Assembly: GCF_001298105.1 (NCBI RefSeq)
Contig: NZ_LGJH01000156.1
Location: forward strand, 1 to 64,000
Length of the DNA: 64,000 nucleotides
Origin: Novosphingobium sp. ST904
Lineage (GTDB): Bacteria > Pseudomonadota > Alphaproteobacteria > Sphingomonadales > Sphingomonadaceae
Direction: 5' to 3'
Of the stretch, positions 5,304 to 14,599 are shown piece after piece. The notes beneath the pieces are model-generated. The model saw nothing but the letters and a program-made list of their open reading frames with translations, was not told the origin of the DNA and did not search any database. Position numbers and translations under genes: made by a program. How positions within the stretch are numbered: position 1 is the first letter of the stretch; every line of letters starts with the position of its first letter.

Positions 5304-8282
5304 TCAGTTCGCTCCGCCGAAGAGATCGGCCAACTGAACCTTCGCACCCATGAAGAAGTAGCGACCGACCGCGCTGATCGGCGTGTTCAGGGATCCGATC
5401 GCCGGCTTCTGGTTGAACAGGTTGTTCACGCCGCCATAGATCGTGAACTGCTTGCCCACATCGTAGGAGAAGCTCACGTCATGCGAGAAGCGCTCCTTGA
5501 GCTTCAGATATTCCGGGGCAACGATGTCCGGGTTGCTGGCCACGGTCTGGCGATCGTAGCGGTACATCTTGGACATGTAGTTGATCTGCCAGTCGAGGCT
5601 GAACGGACCCTTTGCCCAGGTCAGATCGGTGGTGATCTGGAACTTGGGAGCGATGTTGGCGGCGACATAGGCGTCGTTCACCTTGTCAGCGCCCGGGATC
5701 GGCACCGAGGTGAGGCGGTGCAGGTAGTTCCCGACGACGCGCGTGCCGAAAGTGCCAAGCTGGTCGGTGGGAATGGTGTAGTTCACCTGGAAGTCCAGCC
5801 CGGCAGTGCGGATATTCGCGACGTTCAGCGGTCCGACCAGGAAGCTGATGATGTTGCCGGGATCGGCGATCCCGTTGGTACCATTCTGGCGCGTGATCGC
5901 ATCGCAGTATTGGTTGTCGAGCGTGGCCTGATCGACGCACAGTTCGGCAACGGTCTGCGGATCGACAGTGCGGATCGCGTTCTTGATGCGGATGTCATAC
6001 CAGTCCGCCGTGATCGTCAGGCGCGGCACGAATGAGGGCTGCAGCACGATGCCGGCGGTCCAGGTCTTGGCGGTTTCTTCCCGAAGGTTGGGGTTGCCGC
6101 CCTGGAAGCCGGAGATGTTCGAGCTGCGGGTGTCGTCGTAATTCGAGGGATTCGCGACGCCAAGCGACGACAGCAGCGTCTGACAGTTGTCGACACGATA
6201 CTGCGTCCCATTCTGCAGGAAGTCGGAGCCGCAGGGATCGTCGATGAATTCGAAGGTCTGGGACTGCTGGCTGAAGAGTTCGCTGATGTTCGGCGCGCGA
6301 ACTGCGGTCGAGTAGGTGCCGCGAATAGTCACGTCACGGACAGGAGCCCATTCACCACCGACCTTCCAGGCATTGGTCGAGCCGATGCTGGAGTAATCCG
6401 AATAGCGGAATGCGCCGTTGACGCCGAGGCGCTTGGCAAACGGCATGTCGGCCAGGATCGGCACGTCGACTTCGGCAAAGGCTTCCCAGACGTCGAACGA
6501 ACCCTTGGTGTTGCCCAGCGAGTTGGTGAACGTCAGGCCCTGCGCTGCCAGTTCGTCGGCAACGAAGCTGCTCTTTTCCTTGCGATATTCGCCGCCGATG
6601 GCGAAGCCGATGGCGCCGCCGGGAAGTTCGAAGAGACCCTTGGTATTGCCGGTGATCGCGCCGCTGACGACGTGCTGCGTCAGCTTGGTACGGTCGACGG
6701 TGTCGGCCATGATCCAATCCAGCGCCGCCCGGTTTCCGGCCGCATTTTCACCGAACAGGTTCAGCGGGAGGCAATCGCCGGGAGCGAACGTCGTCGGCGG
6801 AATTTCGCTGCGGGTGTAGTTGGAGGGCTGGTTGGGCGTCCAGGTGGGATCGACGTTCACCCGGCAGGTCACGCCGCCATTGCCATCGCTCACCGCATCG
6901 ATCGCCGCATAGTAGCGATCGGTGATCATGTTGTTGGTATAGTGCGATTTGATCTTCGACTGACCATAGACGTAGGACAGGTCGTACGACAGGTTCGAAC
7001 TGATATCGCCGCGCGCACCAATCACGCCGCGCAGGGTTTCGCGGGTGATGTCCTCGCCGCGACGGCCGAAGTCGAAGTTGTCGCGGTTGACGAGAACGCC
7101 GCCGTTCTCGGGGTCCATGAACGGACGCACCGCAGCCGGGATATAGGGGTTGTCCTCGGGGATGAGGAGGTAATAGTCGAACGTCGGCTGACCGACCGAG
7201 TAGGAACGCGTGCGGGCGTACTTGCCTTCGGCATAGAGCTTGAACGCGTCGCTGAAGTCGAAGTGGGCGACTGCGCTGACGATGTCGCGCTTGATCTCGG
7301 GCAGGAGATCGTTGCCGTAGTCGGAAACGAGCGTGCCCGAACCACCCTGCTGGAAGTAGAGCGGGACATAGGAGCCAGGATCGTAGGGCAGACCCTGCGA
7401 GCCGTAGAAGTCCGGAATGCCATCGAAGTCGACGTCGATACCACCTTCGCGCGAGGTGTCGTTGTAACGGACGTTGCGCAGCGGAATATAGTCGGGAATA
7501 CCGTCGTTGTTGTTGCCGCCGGTTTCGGTGTCGTCGGGGTTCAGATAGAAGCCGACACGGTTTTCACCGTCGAGATATTTGCGCGAATGGACGCTGAGGC
7601 GGTCTTCCTCGCCGTGCTCCCAGGCAACGGCGAAATTGCCGCGGCCCCCTGCGAAGTTGTGACCGGCGGTGAGGGCGATGAGGCGCTGGCCGGCGTCGCC
7701 CTTTTCCGAAAGGCCGGTCTGGACGCGGGCGTTGAAGCCTTCGAAGTCCTTCTTCTGGATGAAGTTCACGACGCCCGAGACGCCGTCGGCACCGTAGATG
7801 GCCGAGGCGCCGCCGGTTAGGACTTCGACACGTTCGATCAGGTCGGTGGGGATCGTGTTGATGTCGACCGACTGCGTGCCGTCGACCGAGGCGACTTGGC
7901 GGCGACCATCGATAAGAACGAGCGTACGCTGGGTGCCGAGATTGCGAAGGTCCAGCAGGTTGAGGCCGGTGGCGCCGATACCCGCACGATCGCCGGCATT
8001 CTGGTAAGAGCCCTGCGAGCCCTGGAGCGCGGGAATCGTTTTCAGATAATCGGTGAGGTTGGTCGTGCCGGAGTCGGTGATGTCCTTCGATGTCACCACG
8101 GTCACGGGATTGGGGGCATCGAGCTCGGGGCGAGCGATGCGCGAGCCGGTGACGATGATGGCTTCACCGGGGCCTTCATCGGCGGCTTGCGAGGAGTCCT
8201 GCGCCATGGCGTGCTGCGGCAGGAGGAGGGCCAAGGCCGGAATGGCAGCCATGCCGAGGAGCTTGTCCTTGCGATTTTTCAT
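5304..8282 (-). CDS. TonB-dependent outer-membrane receptor
   Basis: A 992-residue protein from ATG 8282 (AAGGAACGC upstream). The signal peptide is at residues 1 to about 28, ending in QHAMAQ. A plug domain follows (AIIVTGSRIARPE..., then the typical NPVTVVTSKDI), then a long beta-barrel ending with a C-terminal strand rich in alternating hydrophobics (YFFMGAKVQLADLFGG). It uses TonB/ExbBD energy to import a large or scarce substrate across the outer membrane. Sphingomonads carry many such receptors. The neighbouring CoA-dependent catabolic genes suggest that the substrate feeds that pathway. A palindrome upstream (8423-8441) may be an operator. The substrate cannot be read from sequence. 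Confidence 0.95.
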   Translation of the reverse strand: MKNRKDKLLGMAAIPALALLLPQHAMAQDSSQAADEGPGEAIIVTGSRIARPELDAPNPVTVVTSKDITDSGTTNLTDYLKTIPALQGSQGSYQNAGDRAGIGATGLNLLDLRNLGTQRTLVLIDGRRQVASVDGTQSVDINTIPTDLIERVEVLTGGASAIYGADGVSGVVNFIQKKDFEGFNARVQTGLSEKGDAGQRLIALTAGHNFAGGRGNFAVAWEHGEEDRLSVHSRKYLDGENRVGFYLNPDDTETGGNNNDGIPDYIPLRNVRYNDTSREGGIDVDFDGIPDFYGSQGLPYDPGSYVPLYFQQGGSGTLVSDYGNDLLPEIKRDIVSAVAHFDFSDAFKLYAEGKYARTRSYSVGQPTFDYYLLIPEDNPYIPAAVRPFMDPENGGVLVNRDNFDFGRRGEDITRETLRGVIGARGDISSNLSYDLSYVYGQSKIKSHYTNNMITDRYYAAIDAVSDGNGGVTCRVNVDPTWTPNQPSNYTRSEIPPTTFAPGDCLPLNLFGENAAGNRAALDWIMADTVDRTKLTQHVVSGAITGNTKGLFELPGGAIGFAIGGEYRKEKSSFVADELAAQGLTFTNSLGNTKGSFDVWEAFAEVDVPILADMPFAKRLGVNGAFRYSDYSSIGSTNAWKVGGEWAPVRDVTIRGTYSTAVRAPNISELFSQQSQTFEFIDDPCGSDFLQNGTQYRVDNCQTLLSSLGVANPSNYDDTRSSNISGFQGGNPNLREETAKTWTAGIVLQPSFVPRLTITADWYDIRIKNAIRTVDPQTVAELCVDQATLDNQYCDAITRQNGTNGIADPGNIISFLVGPLNVANIRTAGLDFQVNYTIPTDQLGTFGTRVVGNYLHRLTSVPIPGADKVNDAYVAANIAPKFQITTDLTWAKGPFSLDWQINYMSKMYRYDRQTVASNPDIVAPEYLKLKERFSHDVSFSYDVGKQFTIYGGVNNLFNQKPAIGSLNTPISAVGRYFFMGAKVQLADLFGGAN

Positions 8283-8422
8283 TTTTGCGTTCCTTCGATT
8301 TCCCTGGGCGGCTCTGCCTGCCGCTCTACGAGGGCCCGCCGGACATTGCCCGGGCGAAGGTAGGTAATCGTGGCTATACGCCGAGGAACTGCAATCGAAA
8401 TGTTGCTGAAGCAGAAATATAC

Positions 8423-8441
8423 ATGTTACGCGTTGTAACAT
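8423..8441 (-). promoter_or_regulatory. Palindromic operator candidate upstream of the TonB receptor
   Basis: Perfect inverted repeat ATGTTAC-N5-GTAACAT. On the minus strand it lies between a TTGCAA (-35-like) and a GTATAT/TATATT (-10-like) element, about 140 bases before the receptor ATG. A regulator bound here would block transcription. No regulator gene is adjacent. Confidence 0.5.
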
Positions 8442-8507
8442 TGCAACAATTTAATGGCCGATGTGGTAGATCCTGATCGACGGAAAATACCACACCGGCC
8501 GTCACGT

Positions 8508-9929
8508 TCAGGCCGGGTTCCAGCCCACAACCGACTTTACTTCGAGATATTCGGCGAAGCCGTGCTCGCCCCATTCGCGGCCGTTGCCGGAGCGCTTGTA
8601 GCCGCCGAAGGGTGCGTGGAAGTCGAAACCGCCGTTGACCCAGATCGCACCCGTGCGCATCCGGCGCGAGACGGCGCGGGCGGTGTCGAGGTCTTCGCCC
8701 GAGACATAGCCGCCCAGGCCGAAGCTGGAATCGTTGGCGATCGCCACCGCATGATCCACATCGTCGTAGCCGATGATGACGAGGACGGGGCCGAAGATTT
8801 CCTCCCGCGCGATCACCATGTCATTGGTGCCGACGAACACGGTGGGCTTGACGTAGTAGCCCTTGTCGAGCCCATCCGGCTTGCCGGGGCCGCCGGCGAT
8901 GAGCTTGGCGCCTTCCTCGATGCCCTTCTCGATATAGCCCTGGATGATCTCGTACTGGCTCTTCGAGACGACCGGGCCCATCGCGAAATTGCCCTTGGGA
9001 TCGCCCACGGTCACGCCGTTCGCAGCCTCGGTAGCGGCGGCGATGGCGTCATCCATGCGCGCGTTGGGCACCAAAAGACGCGAGCCGGCCGAGCAGGTCT
9101 GGCCGGAATTGCCCATCATGCCGCCGGTGGCGGCGGCGACATTGGCGGCGAGCGAGGCATCGTCGAGCACGATCCAGGCGCTCTTGCCGCCCAGTTCAAG
9201 GCCGACGCGCTTGACGGTATCGGCCGCGTCCTTCTGGATCTGTACGCCCACCGGCTCGGAGCCGGTGAAGGAGATCATGTCCACGTCCTCATGGGTGGAA
9301 AGTGCGGTGCCGATCTCGCTGCCCTTGCCCTGCACCATGTTGAAAACGCCGGCCGGGACGCCCGCGTCGTGCAGGATTTCGGCAAGGATCTGGGCGGAGT
9401 ACGGCGCGAGTTGCGGCGGCTTGAGGATCATCGTGCAACCGGCGGCAAGTGCCGGGAAGATCTTCACGCAGGTCTGGTTCATCGGCCAGTTCCACGGCGT
9501 GATCATGCCGCAGACGCCGATCGGCTCCTTGCGGATCAGCGTGACGCCGCGCTGTTCCTCGAACTTGAACTCGTTCAGCACCTCGATCGCTGTGGAGAGG
9601 TGGCCCTTGCCCAGCAGCGTGTGGAAACCGCAGGCGAGCGACATCGGGGCGCCCATTTCTTCGCTGACGGCCTCGCCCAGCTCGGCTTCGCGCTTCAGGT
9701 ATTCGGCCAGGATTGCTTCGAGCAGGTCGAGGCGTTCCTTCGCGCTGGTCTCACCGAACGTGGCGAAGGCGCGGCGCGCGGCGGCGACGGCCTTGTCGAC
9801 ATCGGCGGCGGTGCCGAGCGAGATCGTGCCGGAAACTTCCTCGGTCGCCGGGTTGACGACTTGTGCGGTGCGCGGCGCGATGGGATCGACCCACCGACCG
9901 TCGATATAGAACTGGGTGTAATTGCGCAT
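8508..9929 (-). CDS. NAD(P)+-dependent aldehyde dehydrogenase
   Basis: A 473-residue ALDH-superfamily enzyme oxidising an aldehyde to the acid. The catalytic Glu is E245 (LELGGKS) and the nucleophile is C279 (GQTCSAGSR). The Rossmann cofactor site includes TPWNWP (144-149) and FTGSEPVG. The start at ATG 9929 has GGGAGAG upstream; a farther in-frame ATG at 9953 lacks support. It lies downstream of the TPP-dependent enzyme, separated by a terminator-like hairpin. It could oxidise the aldehyde released by that enzyme; this link is inference. Confidence 0.93.
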   Translation of the reverse strand: MRNYTQFYIDGRWVDPIAPRTAQVVNPATEEVSGTISLGTAADVDKAVAAARRAFATFGETSAKERLDLLEAILAEYLKREAELGEAVSEEMGAPMSLACGFHTLLGKGHLSTAIEVLNEFKFEEQRGVTLIRKEPIGVCGMITPWNWPMNQTCVKIFPALAAGCTMILKPPQLAPYSAQILAEILHDAGVPAGVFNMVQGKGSEIGTALSTHEDVDMISFTGSEPVGVQIQKDAADTVKRVGLELGGKSAWIVLDDASLAANVAAATGGMMGNSGQTCSAGSRLLVPNARMDDAIAAATEAANGVTVGDPKGNFAMGPVVSKSQYEIIQGYIEKGIEEGAKLIAGGPGKPDGLDKGYYVKPTVFVGTNDMVIAREEIFGPVLVIIGYDDVDHAVAIANDSSFGLGGYVSGEDLDTARAVSRRMRTGAIWVNGGFDFHAPFGGYKRSGNGREWGEHGFAEYLEVKSVVGWNPA

Positions 9930-9952
9930 CGTTCTCTCCCGTTCCCAAGCCA

Positions 9953-9988
9953 AAACCGCCCCGCTCTCGGGTTGAGAGGGGGCGGTTT
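9953..9988 (-). terminator. Terminator hairpin after the TPP-dependent enzyme gene
   Basis: Arms AAACCGCCCC and GGGGCGGTTT with an inner GCTCTC/GAGAG extension and a TTTTGG tail on the minus strand. Confidence 0.7.
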
Positions 9989-10024
9989 CGCTCAGGTCTG
10001 CATGTGTTTTCCGGCGTTTCGGAA

Positions 10025-11800
10025 TTACTGCGTGCCCTCAGCGTACCAGGTGCGGAATTCCGAATAGTTCGGCATTTCCTCCGAGTTCGCGGCCGGGTCG
10101 ATCGGTACGTGGATCACGGTGCAACCGCCACGCTCGTAAGCGCGCTGGATGGCTGGGCCGATGTCCGCCGCCTTCTCGACATATTCGCCCGCCGCGCCGA
10201 AGCCTTCGGCGATCTTGTCGAAGCGGACCTTGTCGGACCAGTGCACGCCGGTTTCCTTGGTGCCCTTGCCGAAGGTGCGCTTGTAGACGCCCACTTCGAG
10301 GCCCCACTGGAAGTCGACGCCGACCACGATCACCAGCGGCAGGTTCTTGCGCACGGCGACTTCGAGTTCGCCGACGTGGAACAGGAACGAAGAGTCCGAG
10401 GTGAGCAGCATGCCCGGGCGGACCTTGCCGGTTTCGGCCTGGTCGGCGAGCATGGCGCCGGTGGCATAGGGCAGGCCGGTGCCGATGTGGCCGTAGTTCT
10501 GGTTCCAGATCACGTCATGCGGCTTGGCCTGCGAGTAGGTCCACTGGAAGATCACCGTGGCGCCGCCGTCGCGGATCAGGATGCCGTCCTTCGGGAACGC
10601 TTTGGTCGCTTCGGTGACGAACTGGCTGGTGTGCATCTTCGCGGTCGAGCCGTCGGGCTTCGTCGCGGCTTCTTCTGCCAGTTCGACAAGCTGATCGACA
10701 TCGCGCTGGATATATTCGGCCAGCGACGGTGCAGCCTTGCGCGGAGTGTCCTTCAGCGCGCGGACGAGCTGCGGCACCACGGCGCGGACGTCGCCCACCA
10801 GCGGCACGTCGATCGGGCGGTTGACGCCGATCGCGGTCGGGTCCTGCTGGACATAGATCCACTTGCGATTGGCTTCGTTGTCCACCCAGTGGCGCCAGCG
10901 GCCGTAGTGGCTCGGTTCGCCCAGTTCGGTGGCGAGCGCCACGCAGCAGTCGCTTTCGACAACGGCGTCGATCGAGGCTTCCGAGAAGCCGTAGGGGAAA
11001 GTGCGATCCTCGATCCCGTCGATGAACGAGGTGCCGCCCGAGGTCTGGATCACCGGGCACTGCATCAGTTCGGCCAGTTCCTTGACCGAAGCGCCTGCCT
11101 TGGCGGTGTAGACGCCGTGGCCGACCAGAAGCACCGGGTTCTTGGCATTGCGGATGATCTCGGCCGCTTCGGCGATGCGGTCACCATCGGCGCCCTGCAT
11201 GGTCAGGCGGTAGCGATGCGGTGGCAGCACTGGCGGCAGGTCGAGTTCTTCGAGAATGACGTGCGCGGGATATTCGATATAGGCCGGCCCCGGCGTGCCC
11301 GACATGGCGACGCGGATCGCCTCGCGGATGATTTCGTCGGTCTGGTCGGCATATTCGATGGAGCTGGAGAACTTCACCGAATCCTCGATCATCGGCTCCT
11401 GACGGACGAACTGGATACGGCCGCGACGCACGCGGCGCTCGGTGATGCGGGCGCGCTGGCCGCCCATGAAGATCACCGGATCGTTCTCTACCTTGGCGCA
11501 CTGCACGGCCGGCATCATGTTCGCCATGCCCGGCCCGAGCGTGCCGATGCAGAGTGCCGGCTTGCCGGTGATGCGGGCAGCGGCGGCGGCCATGTGGCCG
11601 GCAGATGCTTCGTGGTGCGGCGAAACGACGGTCCAGCCGCGCGATTCCGCTTCCAGGAACAAGTGGACGAAGTTGGGATCGGGAATGCCGAACAGGGTCT
11701 TGATGCCCTCAGCCTCGAACAGGTCGAGAATGCGCTTGTAAACCGGGGTGCCCTTGCGCGCCGAAACGGGCGCTTCAGCCTGGGGTTGGTCGTCGTACAT
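10025..11800 (-). CDS. Thiamine-diphosphate-dependent enzyme, acetolactate synthase/2-hydroxyacyl-CoA lyase-like
   Basis: A 591-residue protein with the three-domain layout of the acetolactate synthase superfamily. The cofactor-activating Glu is E64 in the SPHHEASAGH loop. The usual TPP/Mg motif GDG...NN is altered: S468-D469-S470 replaces GDG and the NN position reads V495-D496. D469 is kept, so metal binding is still possible. Relatives include acetolactate synthase, oxalyl-CoA decarboxylase and 2-hydroxyacyl-CoA lyase. With a CaiB/BaiF CoA-transferase and an aldehyde dehydrogenase beside it, an acyl-CoA lyase releasing an aldehyde is plausible but unproven. Confidence 0.85.
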   Translation of the reverse strand: MYDDQPQAEAPVSARKGTPVYKRILDLFEAEGIKTLFGIPDPNFVHLFLEAESRGWTVVSPHHEASAGHMAAAAARITGKPALCIGTLGPGMANMMPAVQCAKVENDPVIFMGGQRARITERRVRRGRIQFVRQEPMIEDSVKFSSSIEYADQTDEIIREAIRVAMSGTPGPAYIEYPAHVILEELDLPPVLPPHRYRLTMQGADGDRIAEAAEIIRNAKNPVLLVGHGVYTAKAGASVKELAELMQCPVIQTSGGTSFIDGIEDRTFPYGFSEASIDAVVESDCCVALATELGEPSHYGRWRHWVDNEANRKWIYVQQDPTAIGVNRPIDVPLVGDVRAVVPQLVRALKDTPRKAAPSLAEYIQRDVDQLVELAEEAATKPDGSTAKMHTSQFVTEATKAFPKDGILIRDGGATVIFQWTYSQAKPHDVIWNQNYGHIGTGLPYATGAMLADQAETGKVRPGMLLTSDSSFLFHVGELEVAVRKNLPLVIVVGVDFQWGLEVGVYKRTFGKGTKETGVHWSDKVRFDKIAEGFGAAGEYVEKAADIGPAIQRAYERGGCTVIHVPIDPAANSEEMPNYSEFRTWYAEGTQ

Positions 11801-11941
11801 CGTCTTGCCTTCCTCTCGATCCGTTTTCTTCGCGCTATCTCGCGAGGGAAATCAGGTTGCCGGTCACTCTCCCAAGGCACGGCCTGAACAGGTGGTTAGC
11901 CCAAGCCTCGGGACGCTGTCAGTTGAAATCAACAGTACTGT

Positions 11942-13168
11942 TTACTTCGAATCGACTGCTATCGCCCCGGCGACGCTGGGCGCCTCCGGGGCCAGTTCCT
12001 TGAGCACCGCTTCGTTATCCTGCCCCAGCGCGGGCGCTGGGCCGCGCACCTTGCCGGGCGTCGCGGAAAACCACGTGGGCACGCCGGGAAAGCGCACCGG
12101 GCCTTGCGGCGTCTCGACCTCTTCGAAGAAGCCGATGGCGTTCAGGTGCGCGTTGTCGAAAAGCGCGTCGGTGGAGCGCAGCGGCGCGCAGGGGATGTGG
12201 AGCGCCTCCAGCGTCTCCAGCCATTCCTGCGTGGTGCGGGTAAGGAAAGTCTCGCCCAGCAGACCGTAGACGCGTCCGATCTGTTTCGCGCGTTTGGCCA
12301 GAGTCGAGAATTCCTCGCTCGCCCAGGGCGGGTTCACGGCCGCCATGAAAGCGTCCCAGTGCTTGTCGTTATAGACGAGCGCGGCGACGTGGCCGTCCCT
12401 GGTGCGATAGGGGCGGCGGTTGGGCTCGACCGCGCGGTGATAGTGCGCGGGCGTGGTGGGCGGCGAGAACATCGCGCCGTTGGCATGCTCCACAAGCATG
12501 AACGAGGTCATCGCCTCGAACATGGTGACTTCGACTTCCTGACCCTCTCCGGCGCCTCTGCCCCCGGTGCGCTCGCGGTGGAACAGTGCCATCATCGTCG
12601 CATAAAGCGCGTGAAGGCCCGCCACCTTGTCGGCCATGATCGTGGCGACATAGCCAGGTTCGCCGTTCATCAGACCCTGCACATGGGGAATGCCGCACTC
12701 GGCCTGGATGGTGTCGTCGTAAGCGGGCCGGTCGCCTTCAGGCCCGCGCCGCGAATAGCCGTAACAATTGGTGTAGATGATGTCCGGGCGGATCGCGCGT
12801 ACCGCTTCGTAATCGAAGCCGAGCTTGGCGATCGCGCTGCCGCGCATCGAGTGGATGAATACGTCCGCCGTGGCGATCAGGCGGCGCAGAGTCTCGCGAT
12901 CCGTTTCGGTCCGCAAGTCGAGCATCAGGCCGCGCTTGCCGCGATTCACGTTGACGTAGATGCCGCCCATGCCGGGCACCGGGCCTTCGGTAATCCAGCG
13001 GGTGTTGTCGCCGGCGGGCGGCTCGATCTTGATGACCTCCGCGCCCATGTCCGCCATGATCTGCGTGGCATAGGGCCCGAAGACGACGCTGGTGAGATCG
13101 ACCACGCGGATGCCCGCCAAGGGGCCGAGAGGCGGTTCTTCGCCCTGTATTCCCGTCTCTCCCGCCAT
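11942..13168 (-). CDS. CaiB/BaiF family (class III) CoA-transferase
   Basis: A 408-residue protein beginning GPLAGIRVVDLTSVVFGPYA, the typical start of formyl-CoA/carnitine CoA-transferases. The catalytic Asp is expected at D180 in IMADKVAG, and the helix-rich YATMMALFHRERTG and VEVTMFEA segments follow. It moves CoA from an acyl-CoA to a carboxylic acid, thereby activating a substrate. ATG 13168 was chosen because AAGGAGAG lies just upstream. It diverges from the acyl-CoA dehydrogenase at 13319, so the 150-bp gap should hold both promoters. Confidence 0.93.
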   Translation of the reverse strand: MAGETGIQGEEPPLGPLAGIRVVDLTSVVFGPYATQIMADMGAEVIKIEPPAGDNTRWITEGPVPGMGGIYVNVNRGKRGLMLDLRTETDRETLRRLIATADVFIHSMRGSAIAKLGFDYEAVRAIRPDIIYTNCYGYSRRGPEGDRPAYDDTIQAECGIPHVQGLMNGEPGYVATIMADKVAGLHALYATMMALFHRERTGGRGAGEGQEVEVTMFEAMTSFMLVEHANGAMFSPPTTPAHYHRAVEPNRRPYRTRDGHVAALVYNDKHWDAFMAAVNPPWASEEFSTLAKRAKQIGRVYGLLGETFLTRTTQEWLETLEALHIPCAPLRSTDALFDNAHLNAIGFFEEVETPQGPVRFPGVPTWFSATPGKVRGPAPALGQDNEAVLKELAPEAPSVAGAIAVDSK

Positions 13169-13318
13169 CGTGCTCTCCTTCTCTCCTCCCTCCCGTAGCG
13201 CACCGCCGGAGCGAAAACCATTCGTATTTGCGTTTGATGGACGCATATCGGCACGATGATGGTTGTCTGGTTCGAGCGGCGCTGATAGTCCGGAAGTCAA
13301 GAAGGAAGAGGAAAGCCG

Positions 13319-14484
13319 ATGGATTTCGCACTCACCGAAGACCAGCAGAATATCCGCGAAGCAGTGCTCAGGCACTGTTCGCAGTTCTCTGACGAGTACT
13401 GGCTGGAAAAGGATCGCAGCGGCGAATTCCCTTACGAGTTCCACAAGTCGATGGCCGATGCCGGCTGGCTGGGTGTCGCCATGCCCGAAAGCGTGGGCGG
13501 CGCGGGGCTGGGCATTACCGAAGCGGCGGTGATGATGCAGGCGGTGGCGGAAAGCGGCGGCGGCATGACCGCCGCCTCGGCGATCCACGGCCCCGTCTTC
13601 GGCCTCGAACCGGTTATACTTTTCGGCACCGAGGAACAGCAGCAGCGCATGATTCCGCCGATCCTTTCGGGCGAGGAGAAGATGTGCTTCGCGGTTACCG
13701 AGCCGAACACCGGGCTCGACACCACCAGCCTCAAGACCCGCGCCGAGCGTGTGCCGGGCGGCTACCGCGTCACCGGTGAGAAGATCTGGATCACCAACGC
13801 CCACGTCGCCGACCGCATGCTGCTGATCGCGCGCACCACGCCGCTGGAAGAGGTCAAGAAGAAGACCGACGGCCTGACCCTGTTCTATTGCAAGCTTGAC
13901 CGAGAGAAGATCGAGACGCGCCTCATCCCCAAGATGGGCCGCCACGCGGTGGGCTCGAACATGATGTTCATCACCGATTTCTTCATTCCCGAGGAAGATC
14001 GCATCGGCGAGGAGGGGCAGGGCTTCCGCATCCTCCTCAAGGGCCTCAACCCTGAACGCGTGCTGCTGGGCGCCGAGGCCACCGGCCTTGGCCGTGTCGC
14101 TATCGACGCGCTTCGCGTTATGCCCGCGAGCGCGTGGTATTCGGGCGTCCCATCGGCCAGAATCAGGGGATTCAGCATCCACTGGCCAAGGCGTGGATGC
14201 AGGTGGAGGCGGCCAGCCTGATGGTGTTCAAGGCCGCGACCCTGTTCGACAAGGGGCTGGATTGCGGCGTCGAGGCGAACAGCGCCAAGTACCTCGCCGC
14301 CGAGGCCGGTTACGAGGCATGCCAGACCGCGATGATGAGCATGGGCGGCATGGGCTATGCGCAGGAATATCACGTCGAGCGCTACTTCCGCGAAGTCATG
14401 ATCCCGCGCATCGCCCCGGTCAGCCCGCACCAGATCATGAACTTCATCGCCGAGAGGGTTTTGGAACTGCCCAAGAGTTATTGA
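13319..14484 (+). pseudogene. Acyl-CoA dehydrogenase, interrupted by one frameshift
   Basis: The intact product would be about 388 residues. The N-terminal helical domain starts MDFALTEDQQNIREAV, the FAD-binding middle carries CFAVTEPNTGLDTTS and KIWITNA, and the C-terminal helical domain carries RERVVFGRPIGQNQGIQH and GGMGYAQEYHVER. The reading frame slips by one base at about 14113-14118, where a base is missing before the Tyr of YARERVVFG. Both halves are well conserved, so a sequencing error is likelier than true decay. The enzyme would make a 2,3-enoyl-CoA for the hydratase at 16778. First gene of a plus-strand operon. Confidence 0.88.
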
Positions 14485-14506
14485 GGCAAGCCCACTTGAG
14501 AACGCC

Positions 14507-14587
14507 CGTCATCCCAGCGAAAGCTGGGAGCGTAATCGGCAGCGCGGGGCATGGCCGCCCGCGATCCCGGCTTTCGCCGGGATGACG
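14507..14587. repeat. REP-like palindromic element
   Basis: Two back-to-back hairpin units: CGTCATCCCAGCGAAAGCTGGG (from 14507) and TCCCGGCTTTCGCCGGGATGACG (to 14587). The outer ends CGTCATCCC and GGGATGACG are exact inverse copies. It fills most of the 115-bp gap between the acyl-CoA dehydrogenase and the CitE-like gene. Its form is typical of dispersed intergenic repeats found across Proteobacteria. Confidence 0.8.
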
Positions 14588-14599
14588 ACTGGAGAGAAC

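Noticed and set aside
6672..12000. Very long antisense open frames (300-670 codons) over the TonB receptor, aldehyde dehydrogenase and TPP-enzyme genes
   Set aside because: High GC makes opposite-strand frames open by chance. They lack recognisable domains, have low-complexity His/Asp/Arg-rich translations, and lie exactly over conserved genes.
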